Assembly (NCBI GenBank): GCA_024234855.1
Contig: JACKNN010000002.1
Location: forward strand, 1-64,000
Direction: 5' to 3'
Source of the DNA: Pseudomonadales bacterium
Lineage (GTDB): Bacteria; Pseudomonadota; Gammaproteobacteria; Pseudomonadales; Halieaceae
DNA: 64,000 nucleotides
Made by a program: the position numbers and the translations under genes
Part shown: positions 1 through 8,465 of the stretch, piece by piece
Position numbering within the stretch: position 1 is the first letter of the stretch
Layout: every line of letters begins with the position of its first letter
Notes under the pieces: model-generated
Databases searched by the model: none
Seen by the model: the letters and a program-made list of their open reading frames with translations, nothing else
What the model was told of the DNA's origin: nothing

Positions 1-479
1 GCGCGTACGCGATCCGGTCCGCCCCGGTTTCGGCCGACCCCCCCGTTGCGTCTCCCGGACAGGCTCCGAGCTCGCCGCTGCCCGACCCCGACTACGGTGT
101 TGGCGGGCAGGTAATCAACCGCGCCGGCCTGATTGCCCAGCGGGTCAGTAACGAGTTGCGGCGGCGCGGCACCCACGAAGTGATGCCACTGGTGCTCGAC
201 CAGCTGGTTCGTGGCGGTGATCCCAGCGCTCTCGATCACGTTCTGGCGATGGCCTATGGCAGCGCGGCGGTGCGGGTGCTGGCCACCGGCGAGGATATGG
301 CCGGTGATGGCGGCGTGTTGCTGGCCGGGCAGGGGGACGCAGGTGAGGATGCGCCGGGTACTGGCATGGTACCGGTAGCGCTGTCCGCTGCTCTCAACCG
401 GACGCGCACTATTACCGCAAATGAACCGCTGTTGCAGCAGGCGCGCGCCCTTGGCATTGTCTTCGGAGAGGCGGGGTGA
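1..479 (+). CDS. 6-phosphofructokinase-family protein, C-terminal part (5' end outside window)
   Basis: The frame is open from the left edge to TGA at 477-479, giving about 158 C-terminal residues. The segment VRGGDPSALDHVLA matches the phosphofructokinase substrate-site region (QRGGSPSAxD), and the end (NRTR...ANEPLLQQARALGI) matches the usual PFK C-terminus, so the likely reaction is phosphorylation of fructose 6-phosphate in the cytosol. ATP or pyrophosphate dependence cannot be judged because the donor site lies upstream. Two oddities are visible: a Pro/Ser/Ala-rich stretch at the visible N-side (around nt 18-90) and a Gly/Asp-rich insertion around nt 285-365. The stop overlaps the GTG of the next gene by 4 nt, so the two are probably translationally coupled. 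Confidence 0.75.
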   Translation, partial: AYAIRSAPVSADPPVASPGQAPSSPLPDPDYGVGGQVINRAGLIAQRVSNELRRRGTHEVMPLVLDQLVRGGDPSALDHVLAMAYGSAAVRVLATGEDMAGDGGVLLAGQGDAGEDAPGTGMVPVALSAALNRTRTITANEPLLQQARALGIVFGEAG

Positions 480-1441
480 GCGGGGAGCGCATTGCGATGG
501 ATATGCTTGGCACCGTCGTCGATATCCAGCACTTTTCGACCCACGACGGCCCCGGTATCCGCACCACCGTATTTCTCAAGGGTTGCTCCCTGCGCTGCAA
601 GTGGTGTTGCAATCCCGAAACCATCGCGCCCAAACCCGAGCTCGCCTATAACCTCAGGCAGTGCATTGGCGAACAGGAGTGCGGCCGCTGCCTGCCGGCC
701 TGTCCGGAAGCGGCATTGCAGGTGCTCGACTCCGACGGCAGGGTCCGGGTCAACTGGGAAATGTGCAGCAACTGCGGTGCGTGTATCGAGTTGTGCCCCT
801 CAAAAGCCCTGTATGCCTATGGGGTACAGATGAGTGTTGCGCAGGTGCTGGCCGAGGTGGAGCAGGACAGTGACTTCTATGCCGAGTCCGGCGGAGGCAT
901 CACCCTGTCCGGCGGTGAAACCCTGATGCAGCCGGAATTTTCCGCTGCCCTGCTGGCAGAGGCGCGGCGGCGCGGTATCCATACTGCCATCGAGACCGCG
1001 GGCAACGTGCCGTGGCGCTTCATGGAGCAGGTGCTGCCGCATACTGACCTGGTGCTGCACGATTACAAGAGCAGCGACTCACAGCGGCACCGGCACTGGA
1101 CCGGCGCTGACAATGTGCGCATTCTCGACAATTACCGGCGCGCCTATACCCGCTATCCCGACACCCCGTTCATTGCGCGTATTCCGGTTGTCACCGGCGT
1201 CAACGATACGCTGGAACATGTTCGCAGTGTGCTCGCCTGTATCGAACCCTACGCCAACGTGGTTCAGCTCGAGCTGCTGCCCTATCACCGCTTCGGTGGC
1301 AGCAAGTACGGCTTCCTGGGCCGTGTCTACGAACTGGAGGATTTTGAGCCGCCCACCGCCGAGACCCTGCAGCGACTACAGGCGGTGATCGACGACTGGT
1401 TCGCCAGCCGCCTCGCCGCGAGCGCTGACCCCGGGCTCTGA
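476..1441 (+). CDS. glycyl-radical enzyme activating protein (radical SAM, PflA family)
   Basis: This 321-residue protein has the radical-SAM signature CSLRCKWC (C37, C41, C44) that binds the catalytic 4Fe-4S cluster and SAM. It is followed by a ferredoxin-like insert with eight cysteines (C63, C69, C72, C76 and C97, C100, C103, C107), suggesting two more 4Fe-4S clusters, and by the SGGE motif (145-148) for SAM binding. This layout is that of activases of glycyl-radical decarboxylases, lyases and related enzymes rather than short PflA itself. It would place a glycyl radical on a partner enzyme under anoxia. No partner is in the window; it should lie upstream of position 1. The start is GTG overlapping the preceding stop; ATG at 497 is an alternative. 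Confidence 0.9.
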   Translation: MSGERIAMDMLGTVVDIQHFSTHDGPGIRTTVFLKGCSLRCKWCCNPETIAPKPELAYNLRQCIGEQECGRCLPACPEAALQVLDSDGRVRVNWEMCSNCGACIELCPSKALYAYGVQMSVAQVLAEVEQDSDFYAESGGGITLSGGETLMQPEFSAALLAEARRRGIHTAIETAGNVPWRFMEQVLPHTDLVLHDYKSSDSQRHRHWTGADNVRILDNYRRAYTRYPDTPFIARIPVVTGVNDTLEHVRSVLACIEPYANVVQLELLPYHRFGGSKYGFLGRVYELEDFEPPTAETLQRLQAVIDDWFASRLAASADPGL

Positions 1442-1456
1442 GTCCCCGCCGCGACA

Positions 1457-2473
1457 CTACTCCGGATAAGCTGGCGGGCGCTCGCCGTGTCGCCACGCGG
1501 TGGCGCTGCAGCCGAAGCGATGGGCAAACCAGCGGGAAAACGCCGATTGGGCCGAGAAACCGAGCAGGGAGGATATCTCGCCCAGCGGGCGGTCCTGGTC
1601 CTCCAGGTGCCGTACCACCAGTTCGGTGCGCACATTGTCGAGAATCCCCGAGAATGTATAGCCGTGCCGTTCAAGCTGCCGGTGGACCGTGCGGCGGTTA
1701 AGGCCCATGTGCTCGGCCACGCGCTCGACCGAGCATAATCCGGACGGCAACAGGGTCCAGACCATTTGTCGCACCTTGTCCTCGATGCGGGCGTGGGCCT
1801 GCGCCGCGAGGCCATCGAGAGACTGGTGAATGAATCTGGCGGTGACCGGGTCGGCGCTTTCGATCGGTGCATCCAGATCGCTGGAGCGGCAGACAATGCC
1901 GTCGATATCACAGTTGAATTCTATGGCGTGGCCAAAAATACGGACATAGGACGCGATGTCCGTTGGTTTACGATGGCGAAAGCAGACGCGTCGGGGCGTC
2001 CAGCTCGCACCCAGCAGGCCGCGCAGAATACGAAAGAGTACCGCCTGGCACAGACCGACCACCTGCACGACGGGGAGTTTGGAATCGCTGATCAGTTCCT
2101 CGCGCAACACTGCGATGCCATTGTCTTCCTCGATCAAAAAAACCAGGCCCTCGTTCTGCAGGTAGAGGTAGTGCTGCATGGACTCCAGCGCCTTGCGCAC
2201 TGTCGGTTCCTCGCGCGCCAGCAGGCCCAGTGGCCCCAGGTTGGACAGGCGTCGCGTCTCGGCCATGCGCAGGCCGAAGTCCTCAACCCCGGCCGCCCGG
2301 GCGGAGCTCTCCAGCAGACGGCCGATGGCATCGACGGGGATTTTGGTATCGGGATTAGTGAGGCAGGTGGCGCTGATCCTGAACTTGCTCAGCTGCGCGT
2401 ACGGATCCAGACCAAGGGAATTGCATACCTCAACGTAATTGGTCAAACAGCTGCTGCGAACGAGCAGGGGCAT
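1457..2473 (-). CDS. AraC-family transcriptional regulator (OruR-like N-terminal domain)
   Basis: A 338-residue regulator. The N-terminal about 200 residues resemble the arabinose-binding-like domain of the OruR/ArgR-type AraC subfamily, with the opening LTNYVEVCNSLGLDP typical of it. The last about 100 residues hold the two AraC helix-turn-helix motifs (around VERVAEHMGLNRRTVHRQL and LGEISSLLGFSAQSAFSRWF). I chose ATG at 2473 because AGGAG precedes it by 8 nt; an upstream in-frame start at 2536 would add 21 residues with no similarity. It is divergent from the MFS-CMD-BKACE operon at 2646, so it probably controls that operon in response to a small organic ligand, which is inference. Confidence 0.88.
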   Translation of the reverse strand: MPLLVRSSCLTNYVEVCNSLGLDPYAQLSKFRISATCLTNPDTKIPVDAIGRLLESSARAAGVEDFGLRMAETRRLSNLGPLGLLAREEPTVRKALESMQHYLYLQNEGLVFLIEEDNGIAVLREELISDSKLPVVQVVGLCQAVLFRILRGLLGASWTPRRVCFRHRKPTDIASYVRIFGHAIEFNCDIDGIVCRSSDLDAPIESADPVTARFIHQSLDGLAAQAHARIEDKVRQMVWTLLPSGLCSVERVAEHMGLNRRTVHRQLERHGYTFSGILDNVRTELVVRHLEDQDRPLGEISSLLGFSAQSAFSRWFAHRFGCSATAWRHGERPPAYPE

Positions 2474-2645
2474 GGCAGATCTCCTGTTCCCGGCGGGCAT
2501 GTCCCGAAATGATAAGCGGGTGCCCCGGAATGTCAAATGCGATCTGGTGCCCGGGCTGTAGCATGTACGCTTGAGCTAACTGACCCGGTTTCGATCGCGG
2601 GCTCTACTTTTTTGCCCGCGAGGGGGCCAGGGTGGTGATATAGCG

Positions 2646-3905
2646 ATGGTCATCAACAAGCGCGTCCAGGCAACCAGGCCCGGTCTCTATGCCTGGATCG
2701 CCTTTACCCTGATCTTCGGCCTGATGTTCTCCGACTACCTGTCACGGCAGGTCATGAATGCCGTATTCCCGTTTCTCAAAGCGGAGTGGGCATTGACCGA
2801 TACCCAACTGGGTGCGCTTGTGAGCGTGGTGGCGCTCACCGTCGGCGTCATGAGCTTTCCCATATCACTGGTTGCCGATCGGGTGGGCCGGGTCAGGGCC
2901 GCGACAGTGATGGCAATAGTCTGGGGGCTGGCCACGATCGCCTGCGGCCTGTCCGGTAACTTCTTGATGATGTTCGTCGCCCGCGCCTTCGTCGGCCTGG
3001 GCGAGGCCGCGTACGGCAGCGCCGGTGGCGCTATTCTCGTGAGCATATTCCCGGCGCGCATGCATGCCATGGTGATGGGCACCTTCCTTGCCGCGGCGCT
3101 GTTCGGCTCGGTGCTGGGTGTAACGCTTGGCGGCCTGATCGCTCAGCAGTGGGGCTGGCCCATGGCCTTCATCGTTGTGGGAGCAGGCGGGCTGGTACTG
3201 GCAGTGGTTTTCCCGCTGGTGGTGCGGGAGCCGGTTACGGCCAGCGGAGTGAAGGAACCACCACTGCCGCTCAGGCAAATCGGGCGCGAGCTGTTTACTA
3301 CCCGCACGGCGATCTGCACCTATTTGGGCTCCGGTCTGTCAATGTTCATCCAGGGTGCCTTCGTCGCATGGATGCCCAGCTATCTGAACCGTTATCACGA
3401 TATGGATCCGGCCGGGGCTGCGCTGGGCGCTGGAGTTTTGATCCTGGCCGCCGGCGTGGGCATGATGGGCGGTGGCGCCCTGGTCGATCGCCTGAGCCTG
3501 AAGGACCCGCGCAATCGCCTGCGCCTACCCGCCCTGTATTTGCTGGGCTCGGCGCTGTGCCTGACCGTGGCGTTCTCGCTGTCACCCGGCCTGCCCCAAC
3601 TGGTGATGATCGGCCTGGGGTTGATGATCGGTGCCGGCTTTTCAGGCCCCGCCGGCGCGGTAGTGGCCGATGTCACCCACGCCTCCATCCACGCCACGGT
3701 GCTTGCAACCCTGACACTGGGCAACAACATACTGGGCCTCGCGCCCGGCCCGGTGTTGACCGGCTGGGTAGCAGACCAGACCAGTTTGCTGACTGCGCTG
3801 CAGCTGGTGCCGCTAATTGCGGTACTCGCCGCAGTGGCCTTTGCTGTCGGTTCGATGTTCTATGTGCAGGATCGTGTTCGCCTGCATGGCAACGCTTCGA
3901 TTTGA
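2646..3905 (+). CDS. MFS transporter (Spinster/ACS-like)
   Basis: A 419-residue inner-membrane protein with about 12 hydrophobic segments. It carries the MFS loop 2-3 signature near residue 80 (ADRVGRVRAA) and FSDYLSRQVMNAVFPFLKAEW at the first helix, a form seen in Spinster-like and anion:cation symporter MFS proteins. It is the first gene of a rightward operon with a carboxymuconolactone-decarboxylase-family protein and a BKACE enzyme, divergent from an AraC-type regulator. The likely role is uptake of the organic acid degraded by the operon; the substrate cannot be read from sequence. The ribosome-binding site is weak. Confidence 0.85.
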   Translation: MVINKRVQATRPGLYAWIAFTLIFGLMFSDYLSRQVMNAVFPFLKAEWALTDTQLGALVSVVALTVGVMSFPISLVADRVGRVRAATVMAIVWGLATIACGLSGNFLMMFVARAFVGLGEAAYGSAGGAILVSIFPARMHAMVMGTFLAAALFGSVLGVTLGGLIAQQWGWPMAFIVVGAGGLVLAVVFPLVVREPVTASGVKEPPLPLRQIGRELFTTRTAICTYLGSGLSMFIQGAFVAWMPSYLNRYHDMDPAGAALGAGVLILAAGVGMMGGGALVDRLSLKDPRNRLRLPALYLLGSALCLTVAFSLSPGLPQLVMIGLGLMIGAGFSGPAGAVVADVTHASIHATVLATLTLGNNILGLAPGPVLTGWVADQTSLLTALQLVPLIAVLAAVAFAVGSMFYVQDRVRLHGNASI

Positions 3906-3961
3906 TCGCGGGGCCGAAGTCGCCACCTGTTATAAGTGAAGACGAGAGGAAAGGAGCAGGT

Positions 3962-4360
3962 ATGAGTTCAGGTAAGGAGAAACCGGCCACCCCGCTGTGT
4001 GATCAATTGCGCGCTACCGGCGCATGGAATACCACAGACAATTGGGACACCATCGCCGAACTCGATCCGGAATGGATGGAAAAGTTCATGGCCATGGGCA
4101 TGCACGCGCTGATGAAGAAAAGCGGCCTGGATGCGCTCACCTGGGAATTTATTTGCATCGCCGTCGATGCGTCCTGTACCCACATGTATGCGCCGGGTAC
4201 CCGTCGTCATATCCGTAAGGCGCTGGAGCTGGGCGCCACCACCGACCAGGTCATGGCGGTCCTCGAGGGCGTCGCCGTGCTGGGTCTGCACTCAGTGGCG
4301 ATGGCTGCCCCCATATTGAAAGAAGAAGCGCTAAATGTCGCTACCGCACAAAACAAGTAA
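3962..4360 (+). CDS. carboxymuconolactone decarboxylase-family protein
   Basis: A 132-residue alpha-helical protein of the CMD/AhpD superfamily. The central segment CTHMYAPGTRRHIRKALELG and the following GATTDQVMAVLEG match the CMD core. It has a single cysteine at that site (C72) with H83 rather than the AhpD CxxC pair, so peroxide-reductase activity is unlikely; a related CMD subfamily shares this form. The start ATG follows GGAAAGGAGCAGGT, a good ribosome-binding site. It lies between an MFS transporter and a BKACE enzyme, 49 nt from the latter, suggesting a step in degradation of a cyclic or beta-keto compound. The reaction is not known. Confidence 0.82.
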   Translation: MSSGKEKPATPLCDQLRATGAWNTTDNWDTIAELDPEWMEKFMAMGMHALMKKSGLDALTWEFICIAVDASCTHMYAPGTRRHIRKALELGATTDQVMAVLEGVAVLGLHSVAMAAPILKEEALNVATAQNK

Positions 4361-4409
4361 CACAAGGTATAGCCAGGCAACGCACCACAGCTAATAACAG
4401 GAGAACACC

Positions 4410-5453
4410 ATGTACTTTCAAAAAGACTCGCTGCTGCCGGAAAACCAGGAGAAACTGCTGATTACCGCCGCGCCCTATGCCCCGGGTTTCGTCCCGGAAG
4501 ATTTCCATGATATTCCGCGCACGCTGAAGGAACAGGTACAGAAGGCCGTGGATTGCTATAACGCCGGTGCCCAGATCCTGCATATCCACGTGCGCGAGGA
4601 AGACGGCAAACCGTCCAAGCGCATGTCGCGTTTTAACGAGTTCCTGGCCGCGGTACGCGATGCCGTGCCGAAGATGATTCTGCAGGTAGGTGGCTCGATC
4701 TCCTTCGCCCCCGACGGCGACACTGCCAGGTGGCCGAACCTCGATACCCGCCACCTGCTGGCCGAGCTGGAAAATGTCGACCAGGTGACGATCGCGATCG
4801 GCACGGCCGGCATGAACCTGCTGGACCTGATCAGCGTTGAGGACCGCGCCGGCACATCGATGGGGCAAGCCGATTCCCAGGAAATATGGGAGAACATGTT
4901 TGTCGAGGCAGGGCCCAATTTCTACGTCGAGCATCTCAAGCGCCTGCGCGCCAACAATATCCAGCCGTATTTTATGCTGGGCTATATTCACCAGCTGGAA
5001 ATTGTCGAGTCACTCATACGCGAAGGGCTGTATATGGGACCACTTAACCTGACCTATGTTGCCATCGGTGGCGGTGCGGCGGGACGCCACCCGTCGGACC
5101 TGATGGAGTTTGTGCTGCGCACCCCCGATGGCGCCGTGCTGACCAACGAGTCGATGATGCGCACCGTACACCCGACCAATGCCATCTCCATTGCACTGGG
5201 CAATCACGTGCGGGTGGGTACGGAAGATTGTTTTTATACACCTCGCAGGGAAATGATGACCAGCGTGCAGCAGATTGAATGGTGCGCTAATATTGCCAAT
5301 GAACTGGGCCGGGATGTGGCCACGGCAGATGAGGCGCGTGCCATGTACAGGATAGGCACCACCTTTGACAGTGTCGAACAGACCCTGCGCGAACTCGGCA
5401 TGCCGCCGAATCGCCAACCCGGCCAGCGTGGTTTTCCGGTGCGCAGGCAATAG
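4410..5453 (+). CDS. beta-keto acid cleavage enzyme (BKACE, 3-keto-5-aminohexanoate cleavage family)
   Basis: A 347-residue TIM-barrel enzyme of the BKACE family, which condenses a beta-keto acid with acetyl-CoA to give acetoacetate and a new acyl-CoA. The metal-binding motif ILHIHVRE is present with H58 and H60, and the conserved glycine-rich and acidic region GNHVRVGTED lies near residue 265-275. AGGAG stands 7 nt before the ATG. The N-terminus is slightly longer than in Kce. It is the third gene of the MFS-CMD-BKACE operon. BKACE members act on many substrates (keto-amino acids, dehydrocarnitine, keto-dicarboxylates), and the sequence does not settle which one. Confidence 0.9.
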   Translation: MYFQKDSLLPENQEKLLITAAPYAPGFVPEDFHDIPRTLKEQVQKAVDCYNAGAQILHIHVREEDGKPSKRMSRFNEFLAAVRDAVPKMILQVGGSISFAPDGDTARWPNLDTRHLLAELENVDQVTIAIGTAGMNLLDLISVEDRAGTSMGQADSQEIWENMFVEAGPNFYVEHLKRLRANNIQPYFMLGYIHQLEIVESLIREGLYMGPLNLTYVAIGGGAAGRHPSDLMEFVLRTPDGAVLTNESMMRTVHPTNAISIALGNHVRVGTEDCFYTPRREMMTSVQQIEWCANIANELGRDVATADEARAMYRIGTTFDSVEQTLRELGMPPNRQPGQRGFPVRRQ

Positions 5454-5479
5454 CCGCCGGGCCGGGCGGATTGGGCGGT

Positions 5480-5515
5480 GTGGCCCTGCTGGACCGGCTG
5501 CGCAGCCACGCTTTT
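5480..5515 (+). terminator. possible hairpin terminator after the BKACE gene
   Basis: GTGGC at 5480-5484 pairs with GCCAC at 5505-5509, enclosing the palindrome GGCTGCGCAGCC, and is followed by TTTT at 5512-5515. The long loop and short T run make it weak. If real it separates the BKACE operon from the ABC exporter gene. Confidence 0.3.
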
Positions 5516-5552
5516 CGCAATGCCATAAACCACAGAAGGTACATTTGCACCC

Positions 5553-7400
5553 ATGATCGTGCATGACAGCAAGCACCCGGCGCCGTCTCCAGAGGCGGCT
5601 GTGCAACCAACGGGGACATCAGGCCAACGTCTGAACCGTCTGGTTCTGGAACTGATTCACCCTTATCGGGGTTGGCTCACCATCGTGTTCGTCGCGATGC
5701 TCATCGAAACAGCGATGAGCATCGCGGCGCCGTGGCCGCTGAAAATCATCATTGATAACGTGGTCGGGGAGCACAAGCTGCCCGAGTTTCTAATGTGGTT
5801 ACGGGATTTTTCCGCGGGCGAAAAGACACTTGCCCTGGCCGGCGTTGTTGCCCTCGGTTCGGTGATCATTGCGGCCATAGGCGCGGTGGCGGGGTACATT
5901 GACAACTATTACACCGAGAGTGTCGCGCAGTATGTGGCGAATGATCTGCGCCATCGCCTCTACAGCCATCTCCAGCGCCTGTCATTGAAATATTACGACA
6001 CCCATAAGATCGGCAATATGCTCAGCACGATCACCAATGACGTGAGCACGATCCAGAGTTTTGCCTCCACTGCGCTGCTCAGCATCCTCGTGGATTCCGT
6101 GACCATCGTTGGAATGGTCGGCGTGATGCTCTACCTCAATTTTGACTTTGCACTGGTCGCCGTGGGTGTGACGCCATTTCTTTTGCTGTTTGTCACGCGG
6201 TTTAAAAAGTTGGTTAAGAAGGCGACCCATGAGGTGCGCATGCGGCAAAGTGATATCGTCAGTGTCCTGCAGCAGGGTTTGGAATCTGTGCGTTCTGTGC
6301 AGGCGTTTGGGCGAGAGAGCGCCGAGGAGGAACGCCTTGACGCGGCCAGTATGGAGTCTGTCAAGGCGGCACTCAAGGCTCGCCGGGTGAAGTCCCTGCT
6401 CTCGCCCATCGTGTCGGTGATAGTGGCGCTCTGCGTGGCGTTCGTGCTCTGGCGATCAGCGGGCTTGATTATGAAAGACGCCATGACCGTCGGCGCCTTG
6501 ACGGTGTTCCTCTCCTACCTCAACAAGTTCTTCAAGCCTGTGCAGGACCTCGCGAAGATGACCAATGCAATCGCGCAGGCGCAGGTCGGTCTGGAGCGCA
6601 TTCAGTTGATTCTCGACGCCGACGTGATCATACCGCAAAAGCCTGATGCAAGAGTGCCCGGCAGCCTGCGCGGTAATATTGTCTTCGAGCATGTGTCCTT
6701 TGCCTATGATCCGGCAGCACCGGTATTGCGCGACATCAACCTCACAATCAAGGCCGGTCAACGCATCGGTATATGCGGCCCGACTGGCAGCGGCAAATCC
6801 ACAGTCCTGAGCCTTATTCCGCGATTCTACGATACCACCGGGGGCCACGTATTGATTGATGGCGTCGATGTCACAGACTACACGCTTGACCTGCTGCGCG
6901 CGCAGATCGGGTTTGTCCTGCAGGATACCGTGCTTTTTGCCGGCAAGGTCTGTGACAACATCGCATATGGTCGGCTCGATGCCACGCCCGACGAGATTAT
7001 CGCCGCGGCTAAAATGGCGAACGCGCACGATTTTATCATGCAGATGCCAGAGGGTTACGACTCACTGGTTGGTGAGCGCGGGTTGACGCTCTCGGGTGGC
7101 CAGCGTCAGCGTATCGGAATCGCCCGAGCCGTTGTGCGCAACTCTCCCATTCTCATCCTCGACGAACCCACTGCTGCGCTGGACACTGAGTCGGAAAAGC
7201 TGGTAATGGAAGCACTTGAGCGCTTGATGACAGGACGTACTGTTATCACCATCGCCCATCGCTTGAGCACCATTCGCAATGCTGACAAGATCGTTGTGCT
7301 AAAAGATGGCTTCGTTGCCGAAGAAGGGACACATGACGAATTGATAACGAGAGGCCAGCTTTATGCCGAGTTGTATCGCATTCAGGCTGGCGCTGCTTGA
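5553..7400 (+). CDS. ABC exporter, fused permease and ATPase (MsbA/lipid-A-type)
   Basis: A 615-residue half-transporter. Residues about 30-330 form the six-helix exporter domain. The C-terminal ATPase has Walker A GPTGSGKST (about 408-416), the ABC signature LSGGQRQRIG (about 512), Walker B ILILDEPTAALD (about 531) and the switch histidine in IAHRLST. It probably works as a homodimer in the inner membrane. It is followed at 48 nt by a phospholipase-D-like gene and then by a secreted CYTH-like gene, all rightward, up to a terminator at 9312. Linking the exporter to phospholipid or phosphate chemistry is inference from context. The ribosome-binding site is weak. Confidence 0.9.
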   Translation: MIVHDSKHPAPSPEAAVQPTGTSGQRLNRLVLELIHPYRGWLTIVFVAMLIETAMSIAAPWPLKIIIDNVVGEHKLPEFLMWLRDFSAGEKTLALAGVVALGSVIIAAIGAVAGYIDNYYTESVAQYVANDLRHRLYSHLQRLSLKYYDTHKIGNMLSTITNDVSTIQSFASTALLSILVDSVTIVGMVGVMLYLNFDFALVAVGVTPFLLLFVTRFKKLVKKATHEVRMRQSDIVSVLQQGLESVRSVQAFGRESAEEERLDAASMESVKAALKARRVKSLLSPIVSVIVALCVAFVLWRSAGLIMKDAMTVGALTVFLSYLNKFFKPVQDLAKMTNAIAQAQVGLERIQLILDADVIIPQKPDARVPGSLRGNIVFEHVSFAYDPAAPVLRDINLTIKAGQRIGICGPTGSGKSTVLSLIPRFYDTTGGHVLIDGVDVTDYTLDLLRAQIGFVLQDTVLFAGKVCDNIAYGRLDATPDEIIAAAKMANAHDFIMQMPEGYDSLVGERGLTLSGGQRQRIGIARAVVRNSPILILDEPTAALDTESEKLVMEALERLMTGRTVITIAHRLSTIRNADKIVVLKDGFVAEEGTHDELITRGQLYAELYRIQAGAA

Positions 7401-7448
7401 GCGCCGGACAATATTGGATAGTCATCGCACCTAAAACCAGGAAACACC

Positions 7449-8465
7449 ATGCCAGATCGTAATCTCATTGTTCTTCCCGACGAAACCGCTAAACCCTTTT
7501 TGGATGCAATTGCCGCCGCCAGGAAGTCGCTTGACGTCAAAATGTTTGTTTTCTCTGACACGGCGTTGATCAATGCCGTCATTGACGCCCACAAACGTGG
7601 TGTGAGGGTTCGCGTTATGCTCAACGCCGCCCGCCGCAGCGGCGAGGATGACAATGAACAATCCCGCAAGACACTTGAGCAGGCAGGCATCGAGCTGAAA
7701 GAGAGCAACCCTGCATTCGGCATCACTCATGAAAAGTCTATGGTCGTGGACGAAACTACCGCCTTTGTGAAATCGCTCAATTGGGCGACCAAGAATCTGA
7801 CTGAAACACGGGACTACGCTATCACCACCACCCATCGCCACGGGGTTCACGAGATTATTGCCTGTTTTGAGGCCGACTGGAACCGCGAGGAATTCAAACC
7901 GGGCGAGAGCGCGCACATGATCTGGTGCCCGGCCAATGGTCGCGAACGTATCGCGCAGTTCATTGACGATGCCAAGCACACGCTCTTCATCCAGAACGAG
8001 CGATACCAGGACACGGTTATACTCGAAAGGCTGGTCCGGGCGCGACAGCGCGGCGTGAAAATCCACCTTATGGCACGCCCACCACATTCGCTGAAGAAGG
8101 AGAAAATTGTAGAAGGTGTGGGGGGGCTGCGTATCATGGATGATGTGGGTATCAAGATCCATAAGCTCAAGCACCTCAAACTGCATGGCAAGATGATGTT
8201 GGCGGACGGCCTGCGTGCAATCGTCGGCTCCATAAATCTCGCGCCCGGCAGCTTTGATGACAGGCGAGAATTGGCTATTGAATTTTTTGATGACGATATC
8301 GTCGAGCGCCTCCAGAAAATTGCTCACCACGATTGGAAGAACTCACATCCGCTGGATTTGACCGATGCGGGCTTGTTCGAGGACCTTGAAGAACGTGGCG
8401 GTGGCGGTGCCGAGTTACTTGTACTGAGGGCTGACAACGAACACTCCGCGAAGCATAAAGCATGA
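7449..8465 (+). CDS. phospholipase D-like / cardiolipin synthase-like protein
   Basis: A 338-residue protein with two complete HxKxxxxD motifs, HEKSMVVD (about residue 94) and HGKMMLAD (about residue 246). Each is followed by the usual N/S-rich turn (SLNWATKN and GSINLAPGSFDDRREL). Two HKD motifs in one chain form the active site of the PLD superfamily, which hydrolyses or transfers phosphodiesters. It has no obvious signal peptide or membrane helix, unlike classic cardiolipin synthases. AGGAAACACC precedes the ATG. Its stop overlaps the next start by 4 nt. Base composition looks lower in GC than flanking genes, which may mean acquisition by transfer. Confidence 0.85.
   Translation: MPDRNLIVLPDETAKPFLDAIAAARKSLDVKMFVFSDTALINAVIDAHKRGVRVRVMLNAARRSGEDDNEQSRKTLEQAGIELKESNPAFGITHEKSMVVDETTAFVKSLNWATKNLTETRDYAITTTHRHGVHEIIACFEADWNREEFKPGESAHMIWCPANGRERIAQFIDDAKHTLFIQNERYQDTVILERLVRARQRGVKIHLMARPPHSLKKEKIVEGVGGLRIMDDVGIKIHKLKHLKLHGKMMLADGLRAIVGSINLAPGSFDDRRELAIEFFDDDIVERLQKIAHHDWKNSHPLDLTDAGLFEDLEERGGGGAELLVLRADNEHSAKHKA

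Noticed and set aside
3962..4360. Missing CxxC of the CMD/AhpD protein as a sign of a dead enzyme
   Set aside because: A common CMD subfamily has the same CTHxYxPGxRRHI form, so a single cysteine is normal for it.
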